Shown here piece by piece: positions 41,738 through 50,867 of a stretch of 64,000 nt of DNA. The DNA is from JAFGQJ01 sp964588525 (GTDB taxonomy: Bacteria; Spirochaetota; Spirochaetia; SZUA-6; DRHE01). Made by a program: the position numbers and the translations under genes. The stretch is taken from assembly GCA_964588525.1 (NCBI GenBank), contig CAZPQC010000002.1, forward strand, positions 31,829-95,828, read 5' to 3'. Within the stretch, counting starts at the first letter, position 1, and the number at the start of each line of letters is the position of its first letter. The notes under the pieces were generated by a model, which saw only the letters and a program-made list of their open reading frames with translations, was not told the DNA's origin and searched no databases.

Positions 41738-43045
41738 CTATCCAAAATCTAGTATCTCCCTCAGCACCCGACCTTCTGCAGCGGGCAGCTGCAATCCCAG
41801 GAGGGCTGCCAGGGTGGGACCCAGATCCACTATGGGGACGCTGTCCACTTCTACGCCCCTGCGAATTCCTGAACCCGCGGCAAAGAAGAGGGAGCTGTAG
41901 CCGGGACGGTCCGGGTGATAGCCGTGGACGGCTCGGAAATTCTCCTCAGCCGGCGCGACGATCTCCCCTTCGATTTCCGGCACGAAGTAGCAGCCAGCCT
42001 TGGCTTCCAACAAGTAATCGATGGGTCCTTCGAGTTTCATCTGCCGGACCTGGTCTCGAGTGTACACGGTTTCCACGACACCGCTGTCCTGAAGCTCGGC
42101 AAACACCGCTGCAAGCCTGCCGTGTATAGCCCGGTCCTCCGGATCCCGCAGGCCTATCTGTGCCGATCCTTCGCAGCAGTTGGCCCAAGCCTCCCAGCGG
42201 ATCAATCTACTGCCGTCGGCGGAATGCCGGCCGGCCGTACCCTTGGTGCCGAACTCAAGCAGTCCCGCCTTCCGAAACGCGGCGTTGATACGAATGCGGG
42301 TGTGGACGTCGATGTAGGCGTGATCCCCGAACACGACAAATGTCGTGTCCTCGGACACCCCGGAGTCCCGGGCGGCCGCCAGCAGCGTGCCCAGCCGTCG
42401 GTCCTGATCTTCCAGGACTCTAAAGGTTTCGGGGGCTTGAAACCCGTAACGGTGGCGGGTTCCGTCCAAATCGAGGAGGTGAAGCAGGAGCAGATTCGTT
42501 TTTCGTTTTCGGATCAGGTGGGAGGCGACTGCGGCTGTGAAGTTGTCGAGGTGAAAGTATCTCAGGTTTTTGAGCAATGCCCGGTAGCGTGCCCCCATGT
42601 GCAGCATGAACAGGGGACTGCCGCTTGTGAACAGCAGCCAGGGAAAGCTCTGGCCGCGGCGGGTGGTCTTGATTTCGGGGATCACGTAGCGGTTGCGGGA
42701 ACGGGCGGCTCCCGGCCAGAGGAGGGAAGCGGTTTTTTTTAAACCCTGCTGTCGTGCTACATCGTACAGTGCGGGAACGCGCAGGAAACGGCGGTACCAA
42801 TGCCAATCCGGGGAGATGCGGCCCGGCTGGAAGAGTGTGTTCGCATGGATGCCGTGCAGGTGCGGGTAGCATCCGGTAATCAGACTGGCGTGAAGGGGAT
42901 AGGTTTGGGTCGGGTAGATACCCCGCATTTCCCGGCAGAGGGAACCGCGTCCCATCAGCTCTCGGAAATTGGGCAGCGACTCCAGATACGGCAGATCCAC
43001 CGTGGACAATCCATCTATGGATACGACAACCACACTCCGGTGCAT
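41738..43045 (-). CDS. Alkaline-phosphatase-superfamily phosphodiesterase/pyrophosphatase
   Basis: A 435-residue metal-dependent hydrolase. Metal ligands and nucleophile are visible: Asp 11 in VSIDGLS, Thr 48 in YPTQTYPLHASLITG, Asp and His in LLDLDGTRHRYG, Asp-His in VFGDHAYIDV and a late His in AVHGYHPDRPG. This matches the nucleotide pyrophosphatase/phosphodiesterase branch. There is no signal peptide, so it appears cytoplasmic. The ATG lacks an SD, and the promoter at 43057-43085 leaves a leader of about five bases. Substrate not assigned. Confidence 0.86.
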   Translation of the reverse strand: MHRSVVVVSIDGLSTVDLPYLESLPNFRELMGRGSLCREMRGIYPTQTYPLHASLITGCYPHLHGIHANTLFQPGRISPDWHWYRRFLRVPALYDVARQQGLKKTASLLWPGAARSRNRYVIPEIKTTRRGQSFPWLLFTSGSPLFMLHMGARYRALLKNLRYFHLDNFTAAVASHLIRKRKTNLLLLHLLDLDGTRHRYGFQAPETFRVLEDQDRRLGTLLAAARDSGVSEDTTFVVFGDHAYIDVHTRIRINAAFRKAGLLEFGTKGTAGRHSADGSRLIRWEAWANCCEGSAQIGLRDPEDRAIHGRLAAVFAELQDSGVVETVYTRDQVRQMKLEGPIDYLLEAKAGCYFVPEIEGEIVAPAEENFRAVHGYHPDRPGYSSLFFAAGSGIRRGVEVDSVPIVDLGPTLAALLGLQLPAAEGRVLREILDFG

Positions 43046-43056
43046 AATGTGCGGGT

Positions 43057-43085
43057 AGTGTAGGGGTTTCGTTTATAGAAGACAA
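43057..43085 (-). promoter_or_regulatory. Promoter of the phosphodiesterase gene, near-leaderless
   Basis: On the minus strand TTGTCT (43080-43085), 17 bases and TACACT (43057-43062). Start of transcription near 43050 leaves about five bases before ATG 43045. No SD is present. Confidence 0.4.
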
Positions 43086-43100
43086 GCGTTCGATTTTATT

Positions 43101-43130
43101 TTGACACGACACGGTGAGATTCGGTAGAAT
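43101..43130 (+). promoter_or_regulatory. Promoter of the EamA transporter gene
   Basis: A perfect TTGACA (43101-43106), an 18-base spacer and TAGAAT (43125-43130, five of six). Transcription should start near 43137, about 11 bases before the TTG start at 43148. It lies back to back with the promoter at 43057-43085. Confidence 0.6.
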
Positions 43131-43147
43131 CGGCGCGGGATCTTATT

Positions 43148-44026
43148 TTGACCAAGGATTCTATTCCTGTTCGAACCACCTTTCTCGTTCTCCTCCTGGC
43201 CGCCCTCTGGGGCGGCAACGTCGTAGCGATCAAGATCGGCCTGCGCGGTATCCCACCGCTTGCAGCGGCGGGTATCCGCTTCGGGATTGCCCTGCCGCTG
43301 ATCGCAATCTGGGCTCGGATGAGGCACGTATCTCTCAAGCCCCGAGCCGGCGAGGTAATCCCCCTCCTCATTGTCGGTTTGATCTTTACAATCCAGATCG
43401 CCATTCTAAACTGGGGAACCCGGCTGACTCTGGCCGGCCGGGCAACCGTGATCCTGCACACCTATCCGGTGTTTGTTGCCTTTTTGGCTCACTTCATGAT
43501 TCCCGGGGATCGGCTGTCCTGGTACAGGCTGATCGGGGTGATCTGTGCCTTCGCCGGCATCGTGGTGGTGTTCTGGGAGAAACTAGCCATCGGTCCGGGG
43601 GGAAGCATGGTCGGGGATCTGCTCTGCCTGGGCAGCGGATTCCTGCTCGGATTGCTGACCGTGCTGATCAAGCGCTACGTTCAAGCCATCGCAGCACCGC
43701 GGCTCCTCGTCTGGCAGATGATCATCGGGGTACCGCTGTTTTTTGCACTGCACCTGCTGTTCGACAGCGGAAGCGCTTTCGAGTTTCCCCCGCCTGTCGT
43801 GGCAGCCGTGCTCTACCAGGCCGTGGTGGTTGGCGTCTTTTGTTTTCTGACCTGGTATTCTATCCTCAAACGCTATCGACCCAGTCGGCTCACCGTCCTG
43901 TTCTTCACCGCGCCCCTGTGGGGCCTGCTGGCCAGCTATCTGCTGCTGGGAGAGGGGATCTCGATCGGTCTGGCAATCGGTGCCGGCATGGTGGCCCTGG
44001 GGATCTTTCTGGTCAACCGCGGCTGA
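43148..44026 (+). CDS. EamA/DMT-superfamily transporter
   Basis: A 292-residue permease with ten membrane helices in two EamA halves. The first half has LLAALWGGNVVAIKIGLRGI and PLAAAGIRFGIALP; the second has GDLLCLGSGFLLGLLTVLIK and FFTAPLWGLLASYLLLGEGI. Such carriers export amino acids, drugs or metabolites; the cargo cannot be read. The start is TTG 43148; a GGGA stands seven bases upstream. Converges with the transglutaminase gene 16 bases downstream. Confidence 0.9.
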   Translation: MTKDSIPVRTTFLVLLLAALWGGNVVAIKIGLRGIPPLAAAGIRFGIALPLIAIWARMRHVSLKPRAGEVIPLLIVGLIFTIQIAILNWGTRLTLAGRATVILHTYPVFVAFLAHFMIPGDRLSWYRLIGVICAFAGIVVVFWEKLAIGPGGSMVGDLLCLGSGFLLGLLTVLIKRYVQAIAAPRLLVWQMIIGVPLFFALHLLFDSGSAFEFPPPVVAAVLYQAVVVGVFCFLTWYSILKRYRPSRLTVLFFTAPLWGLLASYLLLGEGISIGLAIGAGMVALGIFLVNRG

Positions 44027-44042
44027 TTCGCGATCTCGATGT

Positions 44043-46205
44043 TTACCGGCTGATAACGGAGCCCGCGCAGTAATTCAGGTAAAACGTCCGTATTAATCCC
44101 AGATCCCGTTTACGAAATGCCTGATCGCTGTACATCAGTCGTTGGATCACCGTCAGCAGGCGCCGCGACCTGGTCTGGAATCGGGGCGCGAGTTGAGGCG
44201 TGGCAGCGCTGATCCTCTCAGCCCACCGGACCCAACCCAGCTCGTCCGGCCGGTCCACGCCCCGGCGATGAAAGCTGGCGGCGATTTTGGCTACGATTTT
44301 TACCGCCGAAGACCGATCGGGACGAAGCGCAGCCAGGAGGAGGATGCCGTAGCGCCGGATCGCCCGGATGGCGATCAGCAGTACAGCGAGGAGAGGGATC
44401 GACAGGAACAGGATCTGCCAGTTGAAACTCCACGCCCCTCTGGCTGCTCTTTGTTGGGATGCGGGTTCCCGCCCCAGGATTGCCCGCAGCTGGCGGTTGG
44501 TGAGCCGATTGATCCCTCGACCGTATTCGTACAGCCAGTCTTCTCCGATTTCTTCGTAGTACAACGGGTTGACCGCGGTCGTTGCCTCCCAGGCGGTCCA
44601 GCCCCGATCCTCCAGCCACACCTCCGGCCAGGCATGGGCGGATAATCCAGTAACGATGCCCAGGCCCGCTTCCCGCGTCCCGTCGAACGGAAAGGAACCG
44701 TTCGGTATGGTTGCCAGATAGCCCGTGGCATACCGCACGGGTATACCGTTCAGCCGAGCCAGCACGGTAAAAGCGGAGGCGAAATGCACGCAGTAGCCCT
44801 CCTTGCTCTGAAACAGAAAGGTATCGACGAAATCAGCACCGGCCGGGGTTCGATCGGCTTCCAGGTTGTAGGTGTAATTCCGGGCCAGATACCTCTCGAT
44901 GTTTCTCAAGGTGCCGCGGGTGTCCCCCGTGGAGTCTCCCAGGTTCGCGGCCAGTTCGCTGAGCTCGGGGCTGACCCTACTCGGGAGCTGCAGATACGCA
45001 CTTCTTTCCGCGGCGGGCAAATCCTCGGCCGGAGCTCCTCTCTGCCCCCCGCGTTGCTCTCCGGGCTGCTCGTAGCGCAGATAGATGCTTTGATCAGAGC
45101 GCAGGGGATTGGCCAGCCGATATCCTTCCTCGAAGTTTCCCGAGATTCCCTCGATCTGTTCCGGAGGCAAATAGATCGCTCGTGTGTTCAGAGTGAAGGG
45201 GAGGAGGGTGTAGTACTCGGCGAGAACCGATATTCGAAGCGAAGAAGGGGGAACCTCCCCCGGGTTGAGGGTCAGGATCCGCATATGGTTGTCGGCTATT
45301 AGGTTTGCGGGATGACTCGAAATTCCCTCAGCTTTTATACGCTTGCTCCAGGACCGGCCGTCGTAGGTGGAGTAAGCGCCGGTGCGCAGATACAAGCGCT
45401 GGCCCGGCCGTCCCCGTATCTCGAATATGGGCGCCTCGGAGAGGATCGGCGTTCCTCCCAAACTGTCGGTTTCGAATCCGTAGCCGAATCCGGGAATCCC
45501 GTATATTAGGGGAAAACGGGGGAACAGGGCGACCACGGTTTTCCGTAAACCCGGGTGCAGCCGGTCGTCCACGAAGCGGCTCCCCCGCGGCTCTGCGAAG
45601 AGCAGGGGAAGCCGGGAGACGGCCAACAAGGCCAGAAACAGCAGGAGAAAGGTGACCAGATTCCGCAGGCGATTGCCCCGCCGGACGAAGCGCACGGAGA
45701 CGGCCATCGAACCGAGGGCGAGCAGGCAGAGAAGCAGAATATGGAACAGGCGGGTCTGATAGATGAGGGCGAGCAGTCCCGCTGCAACCAATGCCTGTCC
45801 GTATAGGGGGAGGAGTATCTCCGAATCCAGCAATCTTCCTGCCAGGGCGGAGGAAAAAACTGCGGCCAGCAGCATCATCAGGTTGGATACCGCGCCTCGG
45901 GGCTCACCTTCACGGACCGTTTCAAACCAGATCCCATAAGCCGAGTAGGGGCTGATCAGGATGCCCGTAAGCACGACGGCGGCGAAACCGACGGTGTAGA
46001 GGGTCGAGAGGAGGCGAAAGGCTCGAGCGACAAGTCCACGCGCGTATATCGATACTGCAGACAGGGCAATTTTGCCCAGCGCGAGCGCCAACAGCAGCGG
46101 CCAGGACAGCTCGGCCCGGAGGAGGATTTTGAGGATTCCGGGAAGGAGCACGGCGGCGATAGCGGCTAGAACGATCCGGGCCCACGGGGGAAGCCTATCG
46201 CTCAT
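44043..46205 (-). CDS. TgpA-like membrane protein with transglutaminase core
   Basis: A 720-residue protein: about six membrane segments (residues 10-200), an extracytoplasmic region with the transglutaminase fold (about 440-550), one late membrane helix near 610 and a cytoplasmic tail. Catalytic Cys is in EGYCVHFASAFTV (near 469) and His in SAHAWPEVW (near 521). The third position, normally Asp in a V-D-x-T motif, is Glu (AWEATTAV). These proteins travel with MoxR and DUF58 genes in a cell-envelope module of unknown chemistry. It overlaps the DUF58 gene by 11 bases. Operon end. Confidence 0.88.
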   Translation of the reverse strand: MSDRLPPWARIVLAAIAAVLLPGILKILLRAELSWPLLLALALGKIALSAVSIYARGLVARAFRLLSTLYTVGFAAVVLTGILISPYSAYGIWFETVREGEPRGAVSNLMMLLAAVFSSALAGRLLDSEILLPLYGQALVAAGLLALIYQTRLFHILLLCLLALGSMAVSVRFVRRGNRLRNLVTFLLLFLALLAVSRLPLLFAEPRGSRFVDDRLHPGLRKTVVALFPRFPLIYGIPGFGYGFETDSLGGTPILSEAPIFEIRGRPGQRLYLRTGAYSTYDGRSWSKRIKAEGISSHPANLIADNHMRILTLNPGEVPPSSLRISVLAEYYTLLPFTLNTRAIYLPPEQIEGISGNFEEGYRLANPLRSDQSIYLRYEQPGEQRGGQRGAPAEDLPAAERSAYLQLPSRVSPELSELAANLGDSTGDTRGTLRNIERYLARNYTYNLEADRTPAGADFVDTFLFQSKEGYCVHFASAFTVLARLNGIPVRYATGYLATIPNGSFPFDGTREAGLGIVTGLSAHAWPEVWLEDRGWTAWEATTAVNPLYYEEIGEDWLYEYGRGINRLTNRQLRAILGREPASQQRAARGAWSFNWQILFLSIPLLAVLLIAIRAIRRYGILLLAALRPDRSSAVKIVAKIAASFHRRGVDRPDELGWVRWAERISAATPQLAPRFQTRSRRLLTVIQRLMYSDQAFRKRDLGLIRTFYLNYCAGSVISR

Positions 46206-47439
46206 AGCTCAGTACGCCCCTTTCCAGGCTTTCCACTATATCCTCCGGCCCGTCGACAAAACGGATGTTGGCTCCCCGCTCGCTGAGCGAATACAGATAG
46301 GGAACGACAGCTTTCCGCTCCGCCTGCGCGTATCCGCTGCGGTTCAGAATGAGGGCCACCGGGGTGTCTGCGGCCAGGGATACCTCCACCGTGGAAAAGA
46401 TCTCCGGGTCGAGCAGATGGGAGATGATGATTGCAGAGCTGCTCTCGTATCCGCCTGTCTGTTTGTCCAGTCGATAGAACGCAGCCGCTGAAATTGTGGG
46501 CTGGAACAGCAGCTCCATGGTAGACAGATAGAAACGCTGGAAGCCGGCCGGGTTGGCTCCCCGAAAGGAGTACACGGTTCGTCCCGGAGCGCGAACCGCT
46601 GCCGGTATCCCCTGATCCAGGTAGTACTTCACCAGAGCGACGAGAATCTCCACCGACACGTCTTCGGTCTCCAACGCCTTCAATCCCGACGCTTCAGTCG
46701 GTCTCAGGTCGAAGTAGATGGTCACCCCCGGTTCGGCCGAGGTGTCGTAGACCTTGACATACGGCGAGCCGGTAGAGGCGAACTTCTTCCAGGCCAGATG
46801 GTGAAGAGATTCGCCGGAGCGGTACGTTCTAAGTTGACTGAACAGGGCGAAGTCGGGGACCGATCCGGTGGAGGCGCCCTGGGTGAGGCGCTCGCTGCGC
46901 TCCATTCCGGTGGAAAAGTTACGCAAGGCAAGTATCCTGGGATAGACGTAGAAGGTTCTGTACCAGACCCGCCGGCGGAGCACCAGGAAATGAAGCGGGT
47001 CTTCGGCAGCCAGGGATTCCAGCCCTACCGTGTAGATCCCGCGAAAGGGACAGTTGATTTCATACACCTTCTCCAGCCGGTCCCCGGCGCGGATGTAGGT
47101 GATGAATCGGGGAAGCACTGCTTCCATGAAAGGATGGATCGTCTTGAAACCCACGGTCAGGTAGTGCAGCGGCAGAAACGTTTCATTGGCCAGAATCAGG
47201 CGGTAGACAACGGTTTCTCCCTTCATGGGGTGCTCGGTGCTGAAATCCTGGTAGTACTTCAGGCGGAGGAAGGTCAGCAAGAGGTATGAAAGCGAGAGGA
47301 ACGGCAGTGTCAGCAGCACGAAGAAGAGGTAGAGAAAAAACGGCGCCACGTAACTCCCCGCCAGATAGACTACTAACAGGGCGAGCAGGTACAGGCCGAT
47401 CCTGCCGGCGCGGAGGCTGAGGGGCAGCTCAGCGTTCAT
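46195..47439 (-). CDS. DUF58 domain membrane protein
   Basis: A 414-residue protein with two N-terminal membrane helices (IGLYLLALLVVYLAG and FFLYLFFVLLTLPFLSLSYL). The DUF58 signature is YRSGESLHHLAWKKFASTG. The rest resembles a degraded von Willebrand A fold (VTIYFDLRPTEAS). In other bacteria DUF58 proteins work with MoxR ATPases and von Willebrand proteins in maturation of exported or envelope complexes. The start overlaps moxR's end by 11 bases, and its end overlaps the transglutaminase gene, so translation is coupled. Confidence 0.9.
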   Translation of the reverse strand: MNAELPLSLRAGRIGLYLLALLVVYLAGSYVAPFFLYLFFVLLTLPFLSLSYLLLTFLRLKYYQDFSTEHPMKGETVVYRLILANETFLPLHYLTVGFKTIHPFMEAVLPRFITYIRAGDRLEKVYEINCPFRGIYTVGLESLAAEDPLHFLVLRRRVWYRTFYVYPRILALRNFSTGMERSERLTQGASTGSVPDFALFSQLRTYRSGESLHHLAWKKFASTGSPYVKVYDTSAEPGVTIYFDLRPTEASGLKALETEDVSVEILVALVKYYLDQGIPAAVRAPGRTVYSFRGANPAGFQRFYLSTMELLFQPTISAAAFYRLDKQTGGYESSSAIIISHLLDPEIFSTVEVSLAADTPVALILNRSGYAQAERKAVVPYLYSLSERGANIRFVDGPEDIVESLERGVLSYER

Positions 47440-48394
47440 TCAACCCGGTGGGGATCTTCACCCTCCCGAGAATCCGGCTCACAATCTGCCTGGGATCGAT
47501 GCCCTCCATGCGCGCTTCCGCGGAGAGGATCAAGCGGTGGGCCAGCACGGCAGGAGCCGAACCCGCTACGTCTTCGGGAATTACGAAATCCCTGGCCTGA
47601 AAGAACGCCTCCCCTTGGGCGGCCAGCATGAGGTGCTGAGACGCCCGGGGGCTCATGCCGAGCTTCAGATGGTTGCTGGACCGTGTTTCCGAAGCGATGT
47701 CGGCGATGTATCGTTTCACCGCATCGGCGACGTGGACGCGGCGGATGCTTCCCCGGATCCCCAGCACCGTCTCCGGTGTGGAAACCGGCTGCATCTCCTC
47801 CAGGGGATCTTTGTCCTGAAAGCGGGAGAGAATTTTCATCTCGTCCTCCCCGTCCGGATAGCCGAGGGAAAAGGCTACGCCGAAGCGATCCAGCTCCCCC
47901 TCGGGAAGGGGGAAAGCTCCGAGGAAGCTAGTCGGGTTCTGGGTGGCCACCACGAAGAAGGGTTGCGGCAGCCTGTGGGTCGTTCCGTCCACCGTCACCG
48001 AACCTTCCTGCATCACCTCGAGAAGGCTCGACTGGGTGCGCGGGCTGGCCCGGTTGATCTCGTCGGCCAGGACGAACTGGTGCATCAGCGCGCCCTCTTT
48101 GTAGAGGAACTCCCGCTTTTCCGGGCTCCAGATGGTCATGCCCGTGATGTCTCCGGGCAGAAGATCGGGGGTGAACTGGATGCGGCCGAAATCCAGCCCC
48201 ACGCTGACCGCCAGACAGCGGGCCAGGGTGGTCTTGCCCACGCCCGGAACATCCTCGATCAGAACGTGGAGGCCTGCGCTGAAGGCCACCAGCAGGATGT
48301 GGATCTGGGCTTCCTTTCCCACGAAGACCTTAGAAATATTGGCGGCGACCGCCTGCATGTGTACGGCATGCCGGCGGAGGTTCCGGTCGATCAT
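47429..48394 (-). CDS. MoxR-family AAA+ ATPase
   Basis: A 321-residue chaperone ATPase. Walker A is EDVPGVGKTTLARCLA and Walker B is FVLADEINRASPRTQSSLLE. The sensor 1 stretch reads FVVATQNPTSFLGAFPLPE. The lid domain (HLKLGMSPRASQHLMLAAQG) is that of the MoxR proper group. I chose ATG 48394 because AGGGA lies seven bases before it and the longer frame has no family character. Its start overlaps the end of a small secreted protein gene by four bases. The full set (small protein, MoxR, DUF58, TgpA-like) is one operon. Confidence 0.93.
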   Translation of the reverse strand: MIDRNLRRHAVHMQAVAANISKVFVGKEAQIHILLVAFSAGLHVLIEDVPGVGKTTLARCLAVSVGLDFGRIQFTPDLLPGDITGMTIWSPEKREFLYKEGALMHQFVLADEINRASPRTQSSLLEVMQEGSVTVDGTTHRLPQPFFVVATQNPTSFLGAFPLPEGELDRFGVAFSLGYPDGEDEMKILSRFQDKDPLEEMQPVSTPETVLGIRGSIRRVHVADAVKRYIADIASETRSSNHLKLGMSPRASQHLMLAAQGEAFFQARDFVIPEDVAGSAPAVLAHRLILSAEARMEGIDPRQIVSRILGRVKIPTGLNER

Positions 48395-48636
48395 GGCGAT
48401 CCCTGTCTCGGTCGTGGTGATTGTCTGGGGAACCCTCGATTTACAGCGATTCCGGAGCTGATAATCACTATCGGAATTGTCAAACCGATCGCCGAATGGG
48501 CGATGCCGAAGGTCCGGATCGTTTCGTGGGATCCGTCCTTCAACACTTCGATTGTCTGGATCTGAGAAAACGAAACAAGGGGGGAAAGGCAACAGAAAAG
48601 ACAGACAATCAATATGCGCTTGACGATGGTTTTCAT
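48391..48636 (-). CDS. Small exported/membrane protein upstream of moxR
   Basis: An 81-residue ORF that begins with a signal peptide (MKTIVKRILIVCLFCCLSPL, then VSFSQ). A second hydrophobic stretch (AIGLTIPIVIISSGIAV) follows and the tail is basic. The stop and the moxR ATG overlap by four bases (ATGA), which supports a real coupled gene. I do not recognise the family. There is no clear SD. A GGAGGTGAT sits at 48669-48677 but is too far upstream of the ATG to serve. It could be the first gene of the envelope module. Confidence 0.5.
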   Translation of the reverse strand: MKTIVKRILIVCLFCCLSPLVSFSQIQTIEVLKDGSHETIRTFGIAHSAIGLTIPIVIISSGIAVNRGFPRQSPRPRQGSP

Positions 48637-48714
48637 GGTTGAGTGTTTCTTCGAAAATATAGAATATCACCTCCCCGAAGAACTTGCCATTTCATGCCCT
48701 GGTTTTTTTCTTTT

Positions 48715-48761
48715 CTCGGCTGAACCCTTGCGGTTTATCCGCAGCACACAGCGAAGCCGAG
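48715..48761. repeat. Nested inverted repeat with adjoining T/A tract
   Basis: CTCGGCT (48715-48721) pairs with AGCCGAG (48755-48761), and inside it TGCGG (48729-48733) pairs with CCGCA (48739-48743). A T-rich tract (48703-48714) lies on the wrong side for a plus-strand terminator, and gives A on the minus strand. So it is a structured element, not a plain terminator. Confidence 0.3.
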
Positions 48762-48774
48762 CCGTTGAATCATG

Positions 48775-50016
48775 TCAATTTCTATTCGTACTCGCCCCTG
48801 TCAACCGCATTCGCCGGCGGCGGACCAGGAGTATCTGAACTGCAATCGCCGCACCGATCAAAGCGGCGCAGAAAACACTCACCGCGGTCATGGAGAAGTG
48901 CTGATAGACCTGAGCCCCCAAAGCGGATCCGGCGATCAGACCCGAGGCCAGCAGGGCTTCGTGAATGGCCATGCGGGTGGCTCGACGGGACGATCCGGAG
49001 GCGCCGTGGAAGAAGCTGTAGGAGAAACCCAGGGAGATCAGGGGTCCGATCAAGGCCAGGCTCAAGGCCAGGAGGGGGAGTGTAGCGGCGCGAGAGATGC
49101 CGAAGCCCAGCACAGCCAACAGCGCCAAGCCCGCGGTCATCGGAAACGGCCGGAAGTGCCAGGAGGTTATTCTGCCGAGGAACAGGTAGCCCGCCGCGGT
49201 GCAAAGTGCTCGACAGAGGAGGAGGGCTCCGATCGTGCTCTTGGAGAGACCCAGATCATCCCTCGCGTACATGGGAAAGACCGTGATGATCACCCCCAGC
49301 ACCGTATACGTGGCGAACAGGCCGACCCAGGCGGGAAAGCGTAAGGAGGTACTCCGGTCGGGTTCGTCAGGCTCCTCCCGGCGGCTGCGCCCGCGGTGTT
49401 GGTCGGAGCGGATTCTGGGCAGGGCCAAAGCGGCCCCCATAAGAAGGATGCCGATGGCGGCAAACAGTACGGCCGCCCCGTACAGGGGATAACGGGGGGA
49501 GAGGGAGCTGAGCGCGCCGGCCATGAAGGGGCTGATGATGTTTCCCAGGTTGCCGGTGAAGGTCAGCCGCGTCATGGCTCGACCCAACTGTTTTCCTTCG
49601 ATTCCCAGGGACAACCAGCTCATAAGGGGCGGCCAGAAGAAGGAGAGGCAAAAACCGAACAGGCCGTAGAAGATAAAAATCGCCGCCGCGGAATGGGAAA
49701 GCAGAATTGCGGTTACGGCCGCACCCATACCTGCGGCGGAAAAGATCATCGAATAACGGGGGAGGAGCCTTTCGAAGGCTGGCCGCATGGTCAGACAGCC
49801 GAGAACATAACAGCCCTGCCAGGTGGCGGCGATCCAGCCGACCAGCCCCGGCGAAAGAAGGAACACCTCCCGCATATAGAAGACCATGCCCAGAGTGAGC
49901 AATCCCAGCCCCAATTCCGTGACAAAGGCCGCGGGCAGAATCACGGCGGTCTTGCCGATCCCCGCAGACAGGGCGCGTATGAACTGCTGCTGCTGGCTGA
50001 TGAAACGGAATCGCAT
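48775..50016 (-). CDS. MFS transporter
   Basis: A 413-residue major facilitator with about 12 membrane helices. The N-terminal half has VTELGLGLLTLGMVFYMREV and GLVGWIAATWQGCYVLGCLT, and a loop motif (MTRLTFTGNLGNIISPFMAG) between helices four and five. The central loop is charged (RSDQHRGRSRREEPDE). The C-terminal half resumes with YTVLGVIITVFPMYARDDLG. The substrate is unknown. The end lies close to an unexplained inverted repeat (48715-48761). A 58-base gap separates its start from the DUF4389 gene. Confidence 0.87.
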   Translation of the reverse strand: MRFRFISQQQQFIRALSAGIGKTAVILPAAFVTELGLGLLTLGMVFYMREVFLLSPGLVGWIAATWQGCYVLGCLTMRPAFERLLPRYSMIFSAAGMGAAVTAILLSHSAAAIFIFYGLFGFCLSFFWPPLMSWLSLGIEGKQLGRAMTRLTFTGNLGNIISPFMAGALSSLSPRYPLYGAAVLFAAIGILLMGAALALPRIRSDQHRGRSRREEPDEPDRSTSLRFPAWVGLFATYTVLGVIITVFPMYARDDLGLSKSTIGALLLCRALCTAAGYLFLGRITSWHFRPFPMTAGLALLAVLGFGISRAATLPLLALSLALIGPLISLGFSYSFFHGASGSSRRATRMAIHEALLASGLIAGSALGAQVYQHFSMTAVSVFCAALIGAAIAVQILLVRRRRMRLTGASTNRN

Positions 50017-50074
50017 TCGAGACGTCGAGTTGGCTTTTTTTGGTCTACCGGGGTCCGCTAGGTTTGGTCGCCCG

Positions 50075-50701
50075 CTACTCCCAGAGTCTGAAGTGGGGAT
50101 ACTCGTCGGTCATCAGGCCCACGTAGGCGCAGACCCGGTACGACCAGCGCTGGATACCCATGATGAGCTTGAAGATGTCTTTGTGGTATTTCCCCGTAAA
50201 CAGCAGAACAATGGCCACGATTACCACCAGGACCCAAAACAAGCCGCCGAATGGGTACTGGTTGTGGGCGGCGTAGTTGTAGCCCCAGCCGACCAAAGCG
50301 CCCAGTATCGCGTAGTGGGGAATGGCCAAAAACCACTTCACCAGCACCATCCAGTTCTTCAACTTTTCCGGATAGTCGATCTGCAGATCCGCCGGGTAGT
50401 CGACCGATTCCAGGGTGAAGGGCGGATAGTTGTCCGTACCCAGAACGGCGGCGTAGTAAAAGGCCCGCCAACCCCAGCGAAGCACTCCCACATTGAAATT
50501 GAACATCCCCCGGGGATAGCGGCCGGTAAACAGGATGGCGAAGAAGGCGATGATCGTGAGAATCGCGAAGGCGACAAACAGGAAGCAGAGCACGATCCAG
50601 TGAGGTATGGCCAGGAACCACTTCACCAACCAGAGCGCCCTGGACGGCTTATCGAGCTCGCCCTTCAAGTGGACCGGGTATGTAACTTTTTCTTTTGCCA
50701 T
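50075..50701 (-). CDS. DUF4389 membrane protein
   Basis: A 208-residue protein with two copies of the DUF4389 unit. The first (residues 20-90) has LVKWFLAIPHWIVLCFLFVA, FTGRYPRGMFNFNVGVLRW and YYAAVLGTDNYPPF; the second has LVKWFLAIPHYAILGALVGW and FTGKYHKDIFKLIMGIQRW, showing an internal duplication. Three or four membrane helices are likely. Function unknown. GGAGGAG lies before ATG 50701; the promoter at 50740-50769 fits this start. Confidence 0.9.
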   Translation of the reverse strand: MAKEKVTYPVHLKGELDKPSRALWLVKWFLAIPHWIVLCFLFVAFAILTIIAFFAILFTGRYPRGMFNFNVGVLRWGWRAFYYAAVLGTDNYPPFTLESVDYPADLQIDYPEKLKNWMVLVKWFLAIPHYAILGALVGWGYNYAAHNQYPFGGLFWVLVVIVAIVLLFTGKYHKDIFKLIMGIQRWSYRVCAYVGLMTDEYPHFRLWE

Positions 50702-50739
50702 GGTCTCCTCCAACGTGCAGGTGTATTTTGTCAATGTAC

Positions 50740-50769
50740 TTTATACAGCGGGACGGCTCATCGAGTCAA
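50740..50769 (-). promoter_or_regulatory. Promoter of the DUF4389 gene
   Basis: On the minus strand TTGACT (50764-50769, five of six), an 18-base spacer and TATAAA (50740-50745, five of six). Transcription should start near 50733, leaving a 32-base leader with an SD. Confidence 0.6.
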
Positions 50770-50867
50770 ACTGCCCAGAAGTTACTGCCCAGAAGCTACT
50801 GCGATTTTGTAGTATTTTCCCCGTTTTTCGGTTAGGATAAAGGCACAGCGGAGAGGCGAACACAATC

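Noticed and set aside
43114..44073. A 319-codon frame overlapping the EamA gene
   Set aside because: Arg/Gly-rich shadow; the frame at 43148-44026 has ten clear membrane helices.
48715..48761. Rho-independent terminator for the MoxR operon or the MFS gene
   Set aside because: The T-run stands before the stem on the plus strand, so neither strand gives stem followed by U; also the MFS gene ends and MoxR operon starts away from it.
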